Assembly: GCF_000429685.1 (NCBI RefSeq)
Contig: NZ_AUCI01000001.1
Coordinates: 186,001 to 250,000, forward strand
DNA: 64,000 bases
Origin: Salibacterium aidingense DSM 18341
GTDB lineage: Bacteria; Bacillota; Bacilli; Bacillales; Marinococcaceae
Direction of reading: 5' to 3'
Numbering within the stretch: position 1 is the stretch's first letter; each line of letters opens with the position of its first letter. The notes under the pieces are model-generated. The model was not told where the DNA came from, ran no database searches, and saw nothing but the letters and a program-made list of their open reading frames with translations. The position numbers and the translations under genes were made by a program. Below are positions 51,969 to 61,255 of this stretch, one piece after another.

Positions 51969-53048
51969 ATGAAGGGGACAAAAGTATCACTTTTCGCTGT
52001 ACTTGTACTTATTTTGATCCTTAGTGCATGCGGTCAGGATGTGGACAATGACGCAGACGGGGAATCCGGGGAAGACGATGGTAATTTAACAATTGGATTG
52101 TCCGTTGCTGACTTGACGCTGGAGCGGTGGCAGCATGATCGCGATATCTTCGTAGAAAAGGCGGAAGAACTTGGAGCGGATGAAGTAATTGTACAATCGG
52201 CTGATGGGGATGATGCTGAACAAAACAGTCAGGTAGAAACGATGCTCACGCAGGATGTAGATGTCATGGTTATTATACCGGATAACTCCGATAGTATAGG
52301 CGCTGCTGCCTCTCAAGCCCAGGAACAGGGTATTCCAGTGATTGCTTACGATCGGATGATTAATGACACCGACATTGAAGCCTATGTATCTTTTGACAAT
52401 GAACGTGTAGGAGAAATGCAGGCCGAATATTTAGTGGAGGAAGTTCCGGAAGGAAAATACTTTCTATTAGGTGGAGCGCCGACGGACAGCAATGCCCAGG
52501 TCTTCAGAGACGGGCAGATGAATGTGCTGCAGCCGGAGATCGACGAAGGAAACATTGAAGTGGTAGGAGATCAATGGGCCGATGAATGGTCTGCAACAGA
52601 AGCTCTGGACATTATGGAAAATGCCCTCACTTCCAATAACAACGATATTGATGCTGTTGTAGCCTCCAACGACAATACGGCCGGCGGTGCGATTCAGGCT
52701 TTGAATGCCCAGGATTTAGACGGGGAAGTGGCCATCTCCGGACAAGATGCTGACCTGGCTGCCGCCCAGCGTATAGTCGAAGGCACTCAGTCCATGACGG
52801 TATATAAACCTATTACGGAAATAGCTTCCCGGGCGGCGGAACTAGCTGTCACCATAGGAAACGGGGAAGAATTTGAAGCCGACACAGAAGTAGAGAACGG
52901 GGAATACAACATCCCATCCGTACTACTCGACCCGATCTCCGTAAATGAGGACAATATGGTAGACACAATTATTGAAGACGGCTTTCATGACTTTGAAGAC
53001 GTATATGAAGGAGTGCCGGAAGAAGAACGACCTGATTACGAAGAGTAA
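51969..53048 (+). CDS. xylF: D-xylose ABC transporter substrate-binding lipoprotein
   Basis: Receptor for D-xylose uptake, 359 residues. The signal peptide ends in lipobox LSAC (Cys21), followed by an acidic Asp/Glu linker. The type I sugar-binding fold follows, with LTIGLSVADLTLERWQHDRDIF, NSDSIGAAASQAQEQGIPVIAYDRMI, YVSFDNERVGEMQAEYLV, DGQMNVLQP, ASNDNTAGGAIQAL and ISGQDADLAAAQRI, matching XylF. GAGGAGG precedes the ATG. It is the first gene of xylFGH. The strongly acidic composition is consistent with a saline or alkaline habitat. Confidence 0.93.
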   Translation: MKGTKVSLFAVLVLILILSACGQDVDNDADGESGEDDGNLTIGLSVADLTLERWQHDRDIFVEKAEELGADEVIVQSADGDDAEQNSQVETMLTQDVDVMVIIPDNSDSIGAAASQAQEQGIPVIAYDRMINDTDIEAYVSFDNERVGEMQAEYLVEEVPEGKYFLLGGAPTDSNAQVFRDGQMNVLQPEIDEGNIEVVGDQWADEWSATEALDIMENALTSNNNDIDAVVASNDNTAGGAIQALNAQDLDGEVAISGQDADLAAAQRIVEGTQSMTVYKPITEIASRAAELAVTIGNGEEFEADTEVENGEYNIPSVLLDPISVNEDNMVDTIIEDGFHDFEDVYEGVPEEERPDYEE

Positions 53049-53074
53049 TTTGTCTGGGAGCAGGGTGATAAAAG

Positions 53075-54595
53075 TTGACTATTCTTAATATGAAAAATAT
53101 TTCAAAATCATTTCCTGGAGTAAAGGCACTTGATCAAGTGAATCTTCAGGTACAACAAGGCGAGATACATGCTCTCTGCGGGGAAAATGGAGCCGGAAAA
53201 TCAACGCTTATGAAAATTCTCAGCGGCGTGCACCCCGCTGTATCCTATGAGGGAGACATTTACATTCATGGAAAACGTCAAAACTTTGATTCTATCAAAG
53301 ATTCAGAAGAGGCGGGCATCACCATCATATACCAGGAACTGGCCCTGGTTCAGGAATTATCTGTCGCTGAAAATATCTTCTTGGGAAATGAGCCTAAGAC
53401 GAATGGACTTATCGATTGGAGCATGCTTCACTCCAAAACCCAACAGTTACTCGACTACATTGGTTTAACGATCCCGACCAATGAAAAAATTAAAAACCTG
53501 GGGGTTGGCCTGCAGCAATTAGTGGAAATTGCTAAAGCCCTGGAGAAAGAAAGCGACATCATTATTCTGGATGAACCTACAGCTGCGCTGGCTGAAGAAG
53601 AAGTAGATATTCTTATTTCCATTTTAAAAGATCTTAAAGCCAAAGGAATCACTTGTATTTATATTTCCCACAAATTAAAAGAAGTATTGAGAATTGCTGA
53701 TTCTATTACCATTCTTAGAGATGGGCAGACCATAGAAACCATCGATCAATCGGAGGCCACAGAAAATCGAATTATTTCATCAATGGTAGGGAGAGAGCTC
53801 ACGGAGCTTTTTCCCTATCAAAACAATAAAACAGAAGTGCCTGTTTTTTCCGCCGAGAACTTTTCTTTTACAAAAAAAGGCGGGCACACTCCCCTGGTTT
53901 ACGATATCAATATCGAAGTAAACAAGGGAGAGGTCCTCGGCATCGGCGGTTTAATGGGCGCAGGACGTACAGAACTTGCCATGAGTCTGTTCGGAGCATA
54001 TGAAGGGACTCCCTCTGGTTCTATTTACTTGAATGAAAGGCCGGTCCTGTTTCGATCCCCAAAAGATGCCATACAGCAGGGTGTAGGCTATGTATCTGAA
54101 GACAGAAAACGTTTCGGTTTGGTGACCGGAATGGATGTGGCAAAAAACACGACCTTATCATCCCTTCCTCAGATTACTTCTTTTGGGGTCATGGACAAAG
54201 AACAAGAAATCTATCAAACGCAGCAGGTCGTAAATAAAATGAGGGTGAAATCCCCTTCTCTGCAGACGATTGTCAATACATTGAGCGGCGGGAACCAGCA
54301 GAAAGTTGTACTAAGCAAATGGCTGTTAACAGCTCCGAAAGTATTAATACTGGATGAACCGACCAGAGGTATTGATGTTGGAGCCAAACAAGAAATATAT
54401 CATTTAATGAATGAGCTTACTGCAGAAGGAGTAGCCATTATCATGATTTCGTCCGAGCTTTCCGAGCTGATAGGGATGTCAGACCGGATAGCGGTAATGG
54501 CAGAAGGCACCATCACCGGAGAAATCCCAAGAAATGAAGCCGATCAGGAAAGTATTATGAAAATGGCCACAGGAGGACCCAGTCATGTTAAATAA
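53075..54595 (+). CDS. xylG: xylose ABC transporter ATP-binding protein
   Basis: Duplicated sugar ATPase of 506 residues energising xylose import. The start is a TTG at 53075, 8 bases after an AGGGTGAT site. N-terminal Walker A is GENGAGKST (36-44), with a degenerate signature GVGLQQLVEIAKAL and Walker B IIILDEPTAAL. In the second half the P-loop is the relaxed GLMGAGRTEL, the signature LSGGNQQKVVLSKWL and Walker B VLILDEPTRGID. This is the usual pattern for XylG/RbsA proteins. The 3' end overlaps xylH by 11 bases. Confidence 0.94.
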   Translation: MTILNMKNISKSFPGVKALDQVNLQVQQGEIHALCGENGAGKSTLMKILSGVHPAVSYEGDIYIHGKRQNFDSIKDSEEAGITIIYQELALVQELSVAENIFLGNEPKTNGLIDWSMLHSKTQQLLDYIGLTIPTNEKIKNLGVGLQQLVEIAKALEKESDIIILDEPTAALAEEEVDILISILKDLKAKGITCIYISHKLKEVLRIADSITILRDGQTIETIDQSEATENRIISSMVGRELTELFPYQNNKTEVPVFSAENFSFTKKGGHTPLVYDINIEVNKGEVLGIGGLMGAGRTELAMSLFGAYEGTPSGSIYLNERPVLFRSPKDAIQQGVGYVSEDRKRFGLVTGMDVAKNTTLSSLPQITSFGVMDKEQEIYQTQQVVNKMRVKSPSLQTIVNTLSGGNQQKVVLSKWLLTAPKVLILDEPTRGIDVGAKQEIYHLMNELTAEGVAIIMISSELSELIGMSDRIAVMAEGTITGEIPRNEADQESIMKMATGGPSHVK

Positions 54596-55715
54596 GTTAT
54601 CCTTTAAAATGAACATACGAGCTTATGCCCTAATTATCGCCTTTCTTCTTATTGTAGTGATCTTTACCATTTTGACAAACGGTGACTTTTTAACCTCAAG
54701 AAACATTACGAACTTAGTTCGGCAAATGACCGTTATAGGTGTATTAGCAGTGGGAATGACCCTCGTGATTATTTCGGGTAATATTGATCTTTCCGTCGGT
54801 TCTCTCCTGGGTCTGACAGGAGGAATTGCTGCCATTCTCCAGGTATGGTTTGGCTGGAATACATTTTGGGTGATTTTGGCTACGATTGCCGCGGGAATCC
54901 TTATTGGGCTTTGGCAGGGCTGGTGGGTGGCCTACAGGGGGATCCCTGCTTTTATTGTCACCTTAGCCGGAATGATGATTTTTCGAGGGATTCTGCTTGG
55001 GATTAGCGGCGGCCAGACAATAGCACCGTTAGAGCCAAGTTTTATGGCTGTTGGGCAAAGCTATCTCCCCTATTCGATCGGATATGTACTAACCATTATT
55101 TTCATAGCAGGTATCGTCGTATTGAAATTTCGTTCCCGTCAAAAGAGCAAAGCCCTAGATCTGCGTATGAATACGCCATTTGTTGATTACGGGAAAGTGT
55201 TGGCTTCTTCTGCTTTTGCATTGATTCTTGTTTACTATCTAAGCCGGTATCAAGGAATCCCCATGCCTCTGTTAATTTTAACTTTCGTTGCCATGCTGTT
55301 TGTTTTTTTCTTGAATAACACAGCATTCGGGCGGCACCTTTATTCCATTGGCGGCAATCACGAAGCCGCTCTGCTTTCCGGTATTAACATCAAGCGGAAC
55401 ATTCTAATTGTCTTTATGTTAATGGGAGCCTTATCTGCAATTGCCGGCATAATATTGACAAGCCGGTTGAACGCAGCAACAATCGGAGCCGGAGAAATGT
55501 ACGAATTGGATGCTATTGCAGCTGTCGTCATAGGCGGCACCAGCCTTATGGGAGGAACCGGTACTGTCATAGGATCTTTGCTTGGAGCTTTAATTATGAC
55601 CAGCATTGATAATGGAATGAGCATGTTGAATGTGCAGACGTTCTGGCAGAATATTGTTAAAGGATTGATCCTGATCCTCGCTGTCTGGCTGGATATTTCA
55701 TCGAAAAAACAATAG
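54585..55715 (+). CDS. xylH: xylose ABC transporter permease
   Basis: Membrane subunit of the D-xylose importer, 376 residues with about ten helices. NIDLSVGSLLGLTGGIAAIL, RGIPAFIVTLAGMMIFRGI, the cytoplasmic GRHLYSIGGNHEAALLSGINIKR motif, and IGAGEMYELDAIAAVVIGGTSLMGG are typical of the RbsC/XylH family. The last group is its conserved C-terminal signature. It overlaps xylG by 11 bases with an AGGAGG site inside it. It ends the operon before a hairpin terminator 280 bases later. Confidence 0.93.
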   Translation: MLNKLSFKMNIRAYALIIAFLLIVVIFTILTNGDFLTSRNITNLVRQMTVIGVLAVGMTLVIISGNIDLSVGSLLGLTGGIAAILQVWFGWNTFWVILATIAAGILIGLWQGWWVAYRGIPAFIVTLAGMMIFRGILLGISGGQTIAPLEPSFMAVGQSYLPYSIGYVLTIIFIAGIVVLKFRSRQKSKALDLRMNTPFVDYGKVLASSAFALILVYYLSRYQGIPMPLLILTFVAMLFVFFLNNTAFGRHLYSIGGNHEAALLSGINIKRNILIVFMLMGALSAIAGIILTSRLNAATIGAGEMYELDAIAAVVIGGTSLMGGTGTVIGSLLGALIMTSIDNGMSMLNVQTFWQNIVKGLILILAVWLDISSKKQ

Positions 55716-55795
55716 GAAAAACTAAGCCTGGGCAAACTCACCCAAGCTCCCGAGCTTATTCGTCCTCTGCTTCCTTCCATAAAAGCCTGTATTTC

Positions 55796-55925
55796 TCACA
55801 GCAGATCCGTGCAGGCGAGACGCTTTCACGGGGTATGGCCTTCCGCCTCCTTGAACGAGTCTCAGGGGCTTATCCTGCCGGGGCTTCGCCTTATTCTTTC
55901 CCGCAGGTGCCCGCCCGCCTTTCAC
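55796..55925 (-). repeat. GC-rich Bacillaceae-type dispersed intergenic repeat
   Basis: On the minus strand the stretch contains CACCTGCGGGAAAG, AGGCGAAGCCCCGGCAGGA, GAGGCGGAAGGCC, CCCCGTGAAAGCGTCTCGCC and TGCACGGATC in that order. It strongly resembles a repeat I have seen between genes in many Bacillaceae genomes (CCTGCGGGAA...GCGAAGACCCCGCAGG...GAGGAGGC...GCGGAAAGCG...GATC). The GC content is far above neighbouring DNA and there is no good reading frame. Only one copy is in the window, so the repeat status rests on memory. Confidence 0.6.
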
Positions 55926-55992
55926 TGCTTCTTCGAAATAGCATATTGATTATATATGTCCTAAAATAATTATACTTTCTTAGCTTCTCAAA

Positions 55993-56025
55993 AACAGCGG
56001 TTGAGCACCTTCAACCGCTGTTCTT
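55993..56025 (+). terminator. terminator after xylFGH
   Basis: AACAGCGGTTGA (55993-56004) pairs with TCAACCGCTGTT (56011-56022), followed by CTTTTG. Perfect 12-bp stem with a 6-base loop. Confidence 0.85.
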
Positions 56026-56214
56026 TTGATCCCGCCTTTTTATAAGTACATAGGGGACAGGATTAATTAGCCATTTTGGCAGCATCACGCAAAAAAATTC
56101 CCGAACGGATTCACAGCAGAAGGGGCTGCCCCCAAAGGTTTGCGGAAAAATAACCTTTGCGGGGCACTACCAGAACGTTCGGAAATATATTGTTTTGGGA
56201 TGGTTTTTCTTTCA

Positions 56215-57714
56215 TTATCCACGAAATGGTACGAGCTGTTCATTGATGGCGGCCGTACGGCTGTAGACCTGCTGATATATCTGGAACAGTTCTTTATAGG
56301 CTGCCACTTCCTGCGGGCGGGGCTGGAATACTCTATCCTCTTCTATAAAAACATCAGCACATTCCTGAAGACTTGAAAATCCTCCGCTTCCGAAGGCCGC
56401 TAGCATGGCTGCTCCTACACCGGGTCCTTGTTCGCTCTTCAATTTTACAATGGTGGCATCAAAAATATCTGCCTGCATCTGCAGCCATGTATCATTTTTC
56501 GCCCCGCCGCCGATAGAAATGATAGTATCAATTGTTTTTCCGCTTTCTCTAAATATTTCTACCGATTCTTTTAAAGAGAACGTAATGCCTTCCATGACAG
56601 CCCGGACAAAATCTTTTTTGGTATGGGAACTGTCTACCCCAATAAAGCTGGCACGGATAGCAGCATCGGCGTGGGGAGTTCGTTCTCCATCAAGATACGG
56701 GGTAAACAGCAGTCCGTTCGCTCCAGCAGGGAGGTGCTCTACACCCTTCACCATATCTTCAAACGTCTCCTCTTCGGCAAATACATCTTTAAACCAGCGG
56801 AGACTGTTACCGGCGGACAGCGTCACGCCCATGGTGTAATAGGCTCCCGGGGCTCCATGATTAAAATAATGAACTTTTCCTTCAAAGTCTTTGGAACCGT
56901 CTGCTTCATACGAAAGAACAACGCCAGATGTACCGATACTGCAGAATGTCTTCCCTTCTGATAATATTCCTGAGCCCACCGCACCACAGGCGTTATCCGC
57001 TCCGCCTGCAATAACCGGCATATCGGAAGACAGTCCTGTTTTTTCCGCAACAGCAGAGGAGACGGTGCCCACCCTCGCTGTAGATTCCACGAGAGGGGGA
57101 CATAAAGACAAATCTACCCCAAACGTTTCACAAATGTCCCTGCTCCACTCCCGATGCAATATATCCAGCATCAGGGTCCCGGCCGCATCGGAATAGTCCA
57201 TATGAATCCGGCCGGTAAGTGTATACCGCAGGTAGTCTTTAGGAAGCAGGAAAGTACGGGCGTTTTGGAATAGCTCCGGCTCCTTTTCTTTTACCCAGAG
57301 CAGCTTAGGAAGAGTAAACCCTTCCAATGCCGGATTTTTAGTAATCTCTAATACACGCTCTTCTCCCAGCGTTTCGTTAATTTCCCGGCATTGCTTCGTC
57401 GTTCTCGTATCATTCCAGAGAATCGCGTTCCGGAGCACATCATTCTTTTCATCCAATAATACTAATCCATGCATCTGCCCGGAAAAACTTAACCCCTTAA
57501 TCTCCTCCTGTTTTCCTTCAAACCTCTTCATCAATGCTGCCAAAGCATTTATCGTCTGTTCCACCCATTCGGCCGGGTTCTGTTCGCTGTAGCCCGATTG
57601 GGGCTGCAGAAGGGAAAGAGGCTTGGATACTTCATCGACGGCTTCTCCTTTTTCATTCACCAACAGAACCTTCACCGCACTGGTACCAAGATCGACTCCA
57701 ATAAAAAATTGCAT
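56215..57714 (-). CDS. xylB: xylulokinase
   Basis: FGGY kinase phosphorylating D-xylulose to xylulose 5-phosphate, 499 residues. The N-terminal phosphate motif is FIGVDLGTSAVKVLLVN. Further blocks are GLSFSGQMHGLVLLD, WNDTRTTKQC, DYSDAAGTLMLD, the catalytic-Asp motif GGADNACGAVGSG (about 232-244) and IISIGGGAKNDTWLQMQADI. It follows xylA by 13 bases in the same transcript and is convergent with xylFGH. AAAGGAGC precedes the ATG. Confidence 0.95.
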   Translation of the reverse strand: MQFFIGVDLGTSAVKVLLVNEKGEAVDEVSKPLSLLQPQSGYSEQNPAEWVEQTINALAALMKRFEGKQEEIKGLSFSGQMHGLVLLDEKNDVLRNAILWNDTRTTKQCREINETLGEERVLEITKNPALEGFTLPKLLWVKEKEPELFQNARTFLLPKDYLRYTLTGRIHMDYSDAAGTLMLDILHREWSRDICETFGVDLSLCPPLVESTARVGTVSSAVAEKTGLSSDMPVIAGGADNACGAVGSGILSEGKTFCSIGTSGVVLSYEADGSKDFEGKVHYFNHGAPGAYYTMGVTLSAGNSLRWFKDVFAEEETFEDMVKGVEHLPAGANGLLFTPYLDGERTPHADAAIRASFIGVDSSHTKKDFVRAVMEGITFSLKESVEIFRESGKTIDTIISIGGGAKNDTWLQMQADIFDATIVKLKSEQGPGVGAAMLAAFGSGGFSSLQECADVFIEEDRVFQPRPQEVAAYKELFQIYQQVYSRTAAINEQLVPFRG

Positions 57715-57727
57715 AACTCCTGCTCCT

Positions 57728-59050
57728 TTACTGGGAAAATTCGGTAAGCAAATATTGATTAAGGACTGACTTTATTTTTTCAAGATGTCCGGATTGATGC
57801 TCAATCTTTGTTAAATCCAGCGCATGATTTTCCAGTTGGGGAAGGTCCGTCTTATTTTGAACAATAGCGGAGCCAATACCTTCTGAATAACTGCTGTACC
57901 GTTCTTCCAGAATGTTTTCCAGTGCTTTGTCTTTCAGCAGACGCTGGGCAACTCTTAACCCTACCGCATAACTGTCCATGCCGGCGATATGGGCGTGGAA
58001 CAGATCTTCCGGTTTGAACGAACCTCTGCGGACTTTTGCATCAAAGTTCAGACCGCCTTTTCCTAATCCTTCGTTTTTCAGAATTTCATACATGGCAAGA
58101 GTCGTAGAATATAGATCTGTTGGAAACTCATCTGTATCCCACCCCAATAATAGGTCACCCTGATTCGCATCGACCGAACCAAGCATGTTATGAATCCGGG
58201 CATAATGAAGTTCATGTTCAAACGTATGACCGGCCAGCGTGGCGTGATTAGCTTCAATATTGAACTTAAAGTGGTCCGTCAGATCGTAGTTCTGTAAAAA
58301 AGCATACCCGGTGGCCACATCAAAATCATAAAGGTGCTTCATCGGCTCTTTTGGTTTAGGTTCAATTAAAAACTGACCGTCGTATCCAATTTCTTTGGCA
58401 TAATTTACGACCATATGGAAAAATCGGCCTAAATTATCAAGTTCAAGTTTCATATCTGTGTTCAACAGCGTTTCATAACCTTCGCGGCCGCCCCAGAAGA
58501 CATAGTTTTGCCCTCCGAGTTCTTTGCCGATTTCCAGACCTTTTTTCACTTTAGCCGCGGTATAGGCGAAAACATCTGCATTGTTGGATGTCGCGGCGCC
58601 ATGAATAAAGCGGGGATGTGTAAAATTATTCGCTGTATTCCACAACAGCTTTGTTTTGCTGTCTTTCATATAGTCTTTAATCATACTTACAATAATGTCC
58701 AGATTTTTATTCGTTTCTCTTAATGTATTTCCTTCCGGTGCAATATCCACATCATGGAAACAGAAATAAGGAACCCCCAGCTTTTCAAACATTTCAAATG
58801 CTGCTTCCACCCGGGCCTTTGCTAAATCCATTCCCGTATATACATCCCACGGCCTCTCCATCGTTCCGACGCCAAAAGGATCTGATCCATCTTCCACAAA
58901 CGTGTGCCAGTAGGCCACCGCAAAACGCAGATGTTCTTCCATCGTTTTCCCATTTACCTGCTCGTTTGGATTGTAGTATTTAAATGCAAAAGCGTTCGTT
59001 GAATGTGGTCCTTCGTACTGTACGTTATCCATTTGATTAAAATAGGCCAT
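57728..59050 (-). CDS. xylA: xylose isomerase
   Basis: Interconverts D-xylose and D-xylulose, 440 residues (class II length). Catalytic His99 with Asp102 in [12 protein letters not shown], the metal/substrate block [57 protein letters not shown] and the closing [12 protein letters not shown] are all intact. AGGGGGAA precedes the ATG. It has its own promoter with operator and cre, so it is controlled separately from the xylosidase genes upstream. Confidence 0.96.
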   Translation of the reverse strand: MAYFNQMDNVQYEGPHSTNAFAFKYYNPNEQVNGKTMEEHLRFAVAYWHTFVEDGSDPFGVGTMERPWDVYTGMDLAKARVEAAFEMFEKLGVPYFCFHDVDIAPEGNTLRETNKNLDIIVSMIKDYMKDSKTKLLWNTANNFTHPRFIHGAATSNNADVFAYTAAKVKKGLEIGKELGGQNYVFWGGREGYETLLNTDMKLELDNLGRFFHMVVNYAKEIGYDGQFLIEPKPKEPMKHLYDFDVATGYAFLQNYDLTDHFKFNIEANHATLAGHTFEHELHYARIHNMLGSVDANQGDLLLGWDTDEFPTDLYSTTLAMYEILKNEGLGKGGLNFDAKVRRGSFKPEDLFHAHIAGMDSYAVGLRVAQRLLKDKALENILEERYSSYSEGIGSAIVQNKTDLPQLENHALDLTKIEHQSGHLEKIKSVLNQYLLTEFSQ

Positions 59051-59063
59051 TGATGGTTCCCCC

Positions 59064-59125
59064 TAAAATCGATTTCATTTTATTATAACTTTCTAAAGTT
59101 ACTTTGTCTATCAGATAAACAAAGT
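59064..59125 (-). promoter_or_regulatory. xylAB promoter with xylO and cre-like box
   Basis: Minus-strand -35 TAGACA (59110-59105) and -10 TATAAT (59087-59082) are 17 bases apart. The palindrome ACTTTGT-N11-ACAAAGT (59101-59125) covers the -35 box. Its sequence shares ACTTTGTTTATC with the xylF operator. TGAAATCGATTTTA (59077-59064) between -10 and start fits the CcpA consensus at 13 of 14. Confidence 0.75.
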
Positions 59126-59142
59126 TCGAAACGCCATTTCCC

Positions 59143-61248
59143 TTAGTCTTCTTCCAACCATAAGATACTGGTTACACCTCTCGGGTAGTATTTGCTTCCT
59201 ACAATTTCTCCTGATATGATTTGGTCACTCCAGCTCCAGACGGATAACGTGGGATGAGTCAGCCACGTTACGTGGGCAGCATCGGCTTTTCCATCGTCTT
59301 CCTCCTTCAAACCAAGTATCTTCCTTGCTATAAACTGGGAAAGATAGATTTTACTCAGCCAAGAATTATTACTGGTCGATGAAATTTTCCATCCACCGTC
59401 TTCAAATTTGCAGCTTCCTTCTTTCAGTACGGTTTGCAGATGCGTACTTAACACATGGAGGTATTCACGAAATCTTCCTTCTGGATCCAATGCTTCCTGA
59501 TTGTTTGTGTAATAAGGAAAAATCAGGCCCTCGATGGCCGGTATGATTTTAGAATCATTGTTTTCTCCAATTACAGCGGGAATATATCCTTCAGAGGTGA
59601 CGTTCGAGACGATCGTGTTTGCCGTTTTTTCCGCCTGTTCTCCCGCTTCTCTGCTTAATTCCGGTTCCCCATTTTCTTTAAATATTTTTTCAAGTGCCAC
59701 ATAGGAAGCCCAGATTTTCCCTCCCAGATAGACATTATTTCTCGCCTGGCCTAACGAAACATCCAGGCTGTCATATGTGGTGATTTCAGCACCACCCCTA
59801 ACTCTGCTGGAATCCAGCCCCATAAGGCCATTACGTTTTGCGGGATCAGGATGGTCACGGTGAAGCAGGCTTTCAAAGGTTTGCTTAAAAATCGCAACAT
59901 TCGTTGTCATCCATTTCTCATCCTGGGTCTGCTCTACATAAACGGACGCTGTTAAAATCCAGTTCACCAGCTGTTCATGTGTCATATGGGAAAAACAGCC
60001 TTCAATCCCGGCCAACTCATAGGCAGAATAATGCGGGCGGCTGATCGTATTGGCGATCCCCATATCATGGGTGAAACTGATTCCGCCGGGATGCAGCTGC
60101 TCTTCCCCGGGAAAACGCACCTGATCGATATAACTGTACCGTTGAATAAACATGTCCAGTTCGTTTCTTACCGTCCAGGGATTCATTTTCAGCTCGTAAT
60201 ACAATTGGTCCACTGTCAGATCAAATGTGTTCATCATGCGGTACTCCCCTTCATTCACCACCCAGAAGGGTTTACCATCATAGAAGAGAAGCTGCGTGCT
60301 GCCGTAATAACTGCGAATGGAATGTGCCATCATAAATTTTTGATCGGCAGACAGGTGAGATGCCTCCACCAAGCTATTGGAAGATAGAGCTCTTTCTTTT
60401 AAATCCTGAAAATGAGCGGTGGCAAATTCCGCCACCTCCTCGATACTGGAAAAATAGTTGGTATAGTAATACGAGGTATCCAACCCAGCTGTTGCCGTTC
60501 CGCCCCGGTAAAAACATACCGCAAACGAATAGGATGCTCGTTGTCCCGCAGGCACTTCCATTACCATAGCACCCACTGTTCCCAGCCCAAAAGTCCAATT
60601 CTCTTTATATTCTGTTGTTAGTATATCTTCGAGGCTGAAATGCAGGGCGGAGGAAGCATCTCCTGAAGACGCAACAGCTGTCACCCGTCCTTCCCCAACT
60701 CCACTGACTTGATCTGAGGTATCATCAAGCCTTCTCATAGAGCTGTAAGGGTCACTTCCCTCATACCCGAAAAAGGCCTTTCTTGGATAAGTCCCTTTCG
60801 TATTATCGATCGTTACTTCCGCCAAAACGGCAGGCACTAGGGAGAGTTTCATTTCGCCGTCAGAGGCTGTTTCCGGATCGGGGACAGGCTGTGCCTGTGA
60901 ATAAATAGTGAAAGCAAGGTCCCCGGCTTCCCATGTATCTGTCCCCACGTTGAAATCCCGCTTCACCTCATTTCTTGGAAACGAGTGAATAATGTCCGGC
61001 TTATCAGGATCCGGGTCTGGATTTTCCATATCATACCGCTGACTTTCATCTTCATTTTCACCAAAAAAAGGGAGAGCATAATAGATGCCGCGGTCTTCCC
61101 GGGATTCCAGACCTATGTAGACATTTTTTCGAGGAGACCGGCCGAGCTCCAGGTCCAGACCGCCTCCATTACCAGGAAACCCTAACGTGAAGCTTGAAAA
61201 AGCTCCAATTGGAGAGTGATGGGCATTAAAAAAATGATTGTTTTTCAT
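59143..61248 (-). CDS. GH52 beta-xylosidase
   Basis: Cleaves xylose from xylo-oligosaccharides with retention, 701 residues from ATG 61248. An upstream ATG in frame lies within the preceding gene. Family GH52 is rare and mostly from Geobacillus and relatives. It begins FFNAHHSPIGAFSSFTLGFPG. The nucleophile Glu is in WVVNEGEYRMMN and the acid/base Asp in NGLMGLDSSRVRGG. The end GSKYYPRGVTSILWLEED is diagnostic. There is no signal peptide, so it acts in the cytoplasm. It follows the GH43 gene by 7 bases and ends 92 bases before xylA, whose promoter is separate. Confidence 0.94.
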   Translation of the reverse strand: MKNNHFFNAHHSPIGAFSSFTLGFPGNGGGLDLELGRSPRKNVYIGLESREDRGIYYALPFFGENEDESQRYDMENPDPDPDKPDIIHSFPRNEVKRDFNVGTDTWEAGDLAFTIYSQAQPVPDPETASDGEMKLSLVPAVLAEVTIDNTKGTYPRKAFFGYEGSDPYSSMRRLDDTSDQVSGVGEGRVTAVASSGDASSALHFSLEDILTTEYKENWTFGLGTVGAMVMEVPAGQRASYSFAVCFYRGGTATAGLDTSYYYTNYFSSIEEVAEFATAHFQDLKERALSSNSLVEASHLSADQKFMMAHSIRSYYGSTQLLFYDGKPFWVVNEGEYRMMNTFDLTVDQLYYELKMNPWTVRNELDMFIQRYSYIDQVRFPGEEQLHPGGISFTHDMGIANTISRPHYSAYELAGIEGCFSHMTHEQLVNWILTASVYVEQTQDEKWMTTNVAIFKQTFESLLHRDHPDPAKRNGLMGLDSSRVRGGAEITTYDSLDVSLGQARNNVYLGGKIWASYVALEKIFKENGEPELSREAGEQAEKTANTIVSNVTSEGYIPAVIGENNDSKIIPAIEGLIFPYYTNNQEALDPEGRFREYLHVLSTHLQTVLKEGSCKFEDGGWKISSTSNNSWLSKIYLSQFIARKILGLKEEDDGKADAAHVTWLTHPTLSVWSWSDQIISGEIVGSKYYPRGVTSILWLEED

Positions 61249-61255
61249 CCTATAC

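Larger units (their letters stand above)
55716..56214. other. convergent spacer between xylH and xylB
   Basis: No gene seen. From the xylH end it holds a GC-rich dispersed repeat (55796-55925), a clear terminator (55993-56025), and a structured GC-rich hairpin near 56128-56165. In the last, GCCCC and AAAGGTT pair with AACCTTT and GGGGC. It lies ahead of the xylB stop and lacks a U-tract on the minus strand. Confidence 0.6.

Noticed and set aside
56122-56170. GC-rich hairpin ahead of the xylB stop as a terminator
   Set aside because: The stem is strong, but on the minus strand it is followed by a C-rich sequence rather than a U-run, so it is recorded only as structure in the spacer.
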